Source: Anaerolineae bacterium (GTDB lineage Bacteria; Chloroflexota; Anaerolineae; Promineifilales; Promineifilaceae). Taken from it: DNA of 64,000 bases. The stretch's first letter is position 1; each line of letters opens with the position of its first letter. Shown here in pieces: positions 63,042 to 64,000 of the stretch. The DNA lies in assembly GCA_023384355.1 (NCBI GenBank), contig JAHDWL010000002.1, forward strand, positions 73,857 through 137,856. The letters are read 5' to 3'. The translations under genes and the position numbers were made by a program. Under the pieces are notes generated by a model that was given only the letters and a program-made list of their open reading frames with translations, searched no databases and was not told the origin of the DNA.

Positions 63042-63075
63042 CAAATACAAACAGCCGCTCGTGGATAGAGCGGCT
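63042..63075 (-). terminator. Terminator of tRNA-Glu
   Basis: Minus-strand AGCCGCTC (63075-63068) with GAGCGGCT (63060-63053), 8 bp, followed by GTTTGTATTT, just after the tRNA 3' end. Confidence 0.75.
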
Positions 63076-63081
63076 GCGCTG

Positions 63082-63154
63082 TGCCCTCACGGGGATTCGA
63101 ACCCCGGTTTCGGCCTTGAAAGGGCCACGTCCTGGTCCCCTAGACGATGAGGGC
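63082..63154 (-). tRNA. tRNA-Glu (anticodon TTC)
   Basis: A 73-nt cloverleaf on the minus strand: acceptor GCCCTCA/TGAGGGC, anticodon loop CTTTCAA on a TGGCC/GGCCG stem, T arm CGGGG-TTCGAAT-CCCCG, discriminator A. The anticodon is read from 63120-63118. No CCA is encoded. Confidence 0.96.
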
Positions 63155-63165
63155 AACGAGGATGG

Positions 63166-63194
63166 ATTTTAGCATTGAGGCGGCAGCCGGTCAA
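63166..63194 (-). promoter_or_regulatory. Promoter of tRNA-Glu
   Basis: Minus-strand TTGACC (63194-63189), 17-bp spacer, TAAAAT (63171-63166), 11 bp before the tRNA. Confidence 0.75.
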
Positions 63195-63242
63195 ACAATC
63201 GGCTAGAATTGCTCTCACCACCAGCATGTCAGGTGCTCGCCT

Positions 63243-64000
63243 ATGTTCCACTTACATCACCATGACATTCGACCGATTGGGCCAGAGGACGCGGCCGCGT
63301 TGTTTGTCGTCCAGGCCGCTATCGAACCAGTCGATGCCGGCGGGATGCTCGAGTGGGTCGGCGAGCTGGAAGAGCGCCTGGAATCCGGCGGCCTGGCATG
63401 GGTTGTGGTCCGTGGGCGCAAGTTGGCCGGATACGCTGCCATCGATCCCGTACCCGGGTTGCCGGGCGTCTACGATTTGAGCGGCGGGATCGTTCCGGCG
63501 TGGCGTGGGCAGGGACTGGGCACGCGCCTGCTGCGGCACGTCCAGGACGCGGCCGGACCGGCGGGCGCAAGATATTTGTCCTGTCGCGTCGACAGCCTGG
63601 GGGTTGGGACGGCGAGGTTTCTCCTGGGGCGGGATTTCTACATTGAGCATGAGGAATGCCTGCTGGAGTTGGCTGACCTGGCAAGCCTGCCGCCTGTCCC
63701 GGAATCACCGGCGGCCGATTTGCTGACGATGCCGGCGGAGCGGGCAGCGACCGAGTTCTGTCGAGTCTACAACGAGAGTTTCGCCGGGCGGCCATGGTCA
63801 CAACCCTATTCGGAGGCGGAGGTCGCCGCTCTTCTGGTCAATCCGGAAGACCTGCTCTTCGCTGTGGTCGATGGTCGGGCGGTCGGCGTTGTGTGGCATG
63901 AGGTTCTGACGGATGGCCGCGGGCGGGTGGAGCCTCTGGGGATCGTCCCACAGCATCAGGGACAGGGGCTTGGCCGCCGGTTATTGCTGGCGGCGTTGCA
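63243..64000 (+). CDS. Tandem GNAT acetyltransferase, 3' end outside window
   Basis: An ATG at 63243 opens a frame with no stop to the end of the window (252 residues visible). Two GNAT domains follow each other: the first has GIVPAWRGQGLGTRLLRHV (R-GxGxG type CoA loop) and DSLGVGTARFLLGRDFYIE; the second begins near residue 160 and shows VEPLGIVPQHQGQGLGRRLLLAAL at the window edge. Tandem GNATs include mycothiol synthase-like enzymes, but no thiol-specific feature is visible. The N-terminus has an HLHHH cluster. The promoter is not clear; a TAGAAT at 63205-63210 is a possible -10. Confidence 0.85.
   Translation, partial: MFHLHHHDIRPIGPEDAAALFVVQAAIEPVDAGGMLEWVGELEERLESGGLAWVVVRGRKLAGYAAIDPVPGLPGVYDLSGGIVPAWRGQGLGTRLLRHVQDAAGPAGARYLSCRVDSLGVGTARFLLGRDFYIEHEECLLELADLASLPPVPESPAADLLTMPAERAATEFCRVYNESFAGRPWSQPYSEAEVAALLVNPEDLLFAVVDGRAVGVVWHEVLTDGRGRVEPLGIVPQHQGQGLGRRLLLAAL

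Overview
The window is a dense, GC-rich bacterial chromosome segment with no rRNA, insertion sequence, prophage or CRISPR array. Many lipoproteins carry Thr/Pro-rich linkers. There are abundant LysM/M23 and transglycosylase wall enzymes, no outer-membrane assembly gene, a short EF-Ts of about 200 residues, MoxR-DUF58 and PspC genes, and several long exported proteins of no recognised family. Together these fit a Chloroflexota bacterium, perhaps Anaerolineae/Caldilineae-like; this is inference from gene content, not a database match.

Layout. 1-3.5 kb: a truncated LysM/M23 peptidase and a two-gene module of unknown function with HARE-HTH-like segments. 3.7-8.7 kb: tRNA-Arg(TCT), NAD(P)HX repair enzyme, rplS with a terminator in its leader, a GATase and a YbaK-type deacylase facing a P-loop kinase and a secreted nuclease. 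8.9-15.5 kb: a PadR regulator followed by modA-modB without modC, a secreted repeat protein and a Na/Pi cotransporter homologue. 15.6-25.5 kb: gyrB with a membrane protein, MoxR-DUF58, miaB and a large anchored propeller-like protein. 25.7-35.7 kb: a minus-strand series with alaS, a membrane-anchored baseplate-J-like protein, ruvX, mltG, a very short LivK-like lipoprotein, a two-TM protein and a lytic transglycosylase. 35.9-43.6 kb: an acetyltransferase on a probably leaderless mRNA, an APH-like kinase, a class II aldolase, a glycosidase-like lipoprotein, pspC, aspartokinase and an SDR. 43.6-52.3 kb: rpsB-tsf-pyrH-frr-uppS-cdsA-fbp, then rho and a second LysM/M23 peptidase. 52.4-62.3 kb: rlmN with a HAD phosphatase, a CAP-domain protein, glnA, and an acetyltransferase, an MttB-like methyltransferase, Elp3 and an LLM oxidoreductase in one run. 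62.3-64 kb: vapBC, tRNA-Glu(TTC) and a tandem GNAT protein that leaves the window.

The genes are mostly housekeeping: translation (S2, L19, EF-Ts, RRF, AlaS, two tRNAs, MiaB, Elp3, RlmN), peptidoglycan and lipid precursors (UppS, CdsA, MltG, Slt-like, M23), and nitrogen/carbon metabolism (GlnA, LysC, aldolase, FBPase).

The most interesting signal is regulatory. rplS, alaS and glnA each show a good sigma70-type promoter, a structured 5' leader of about 120-200 nt and an intrinsic terminator just before the ribosome binding site. The alaS leader also has an 8-nt segment that could act as an antiterminator, and the glnA leader has two near-identical tandem elements. The pspC-lysC spacer contains a separate, very stable nested stem-loop. 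I found no clear evidence of a new defence or mobile system.
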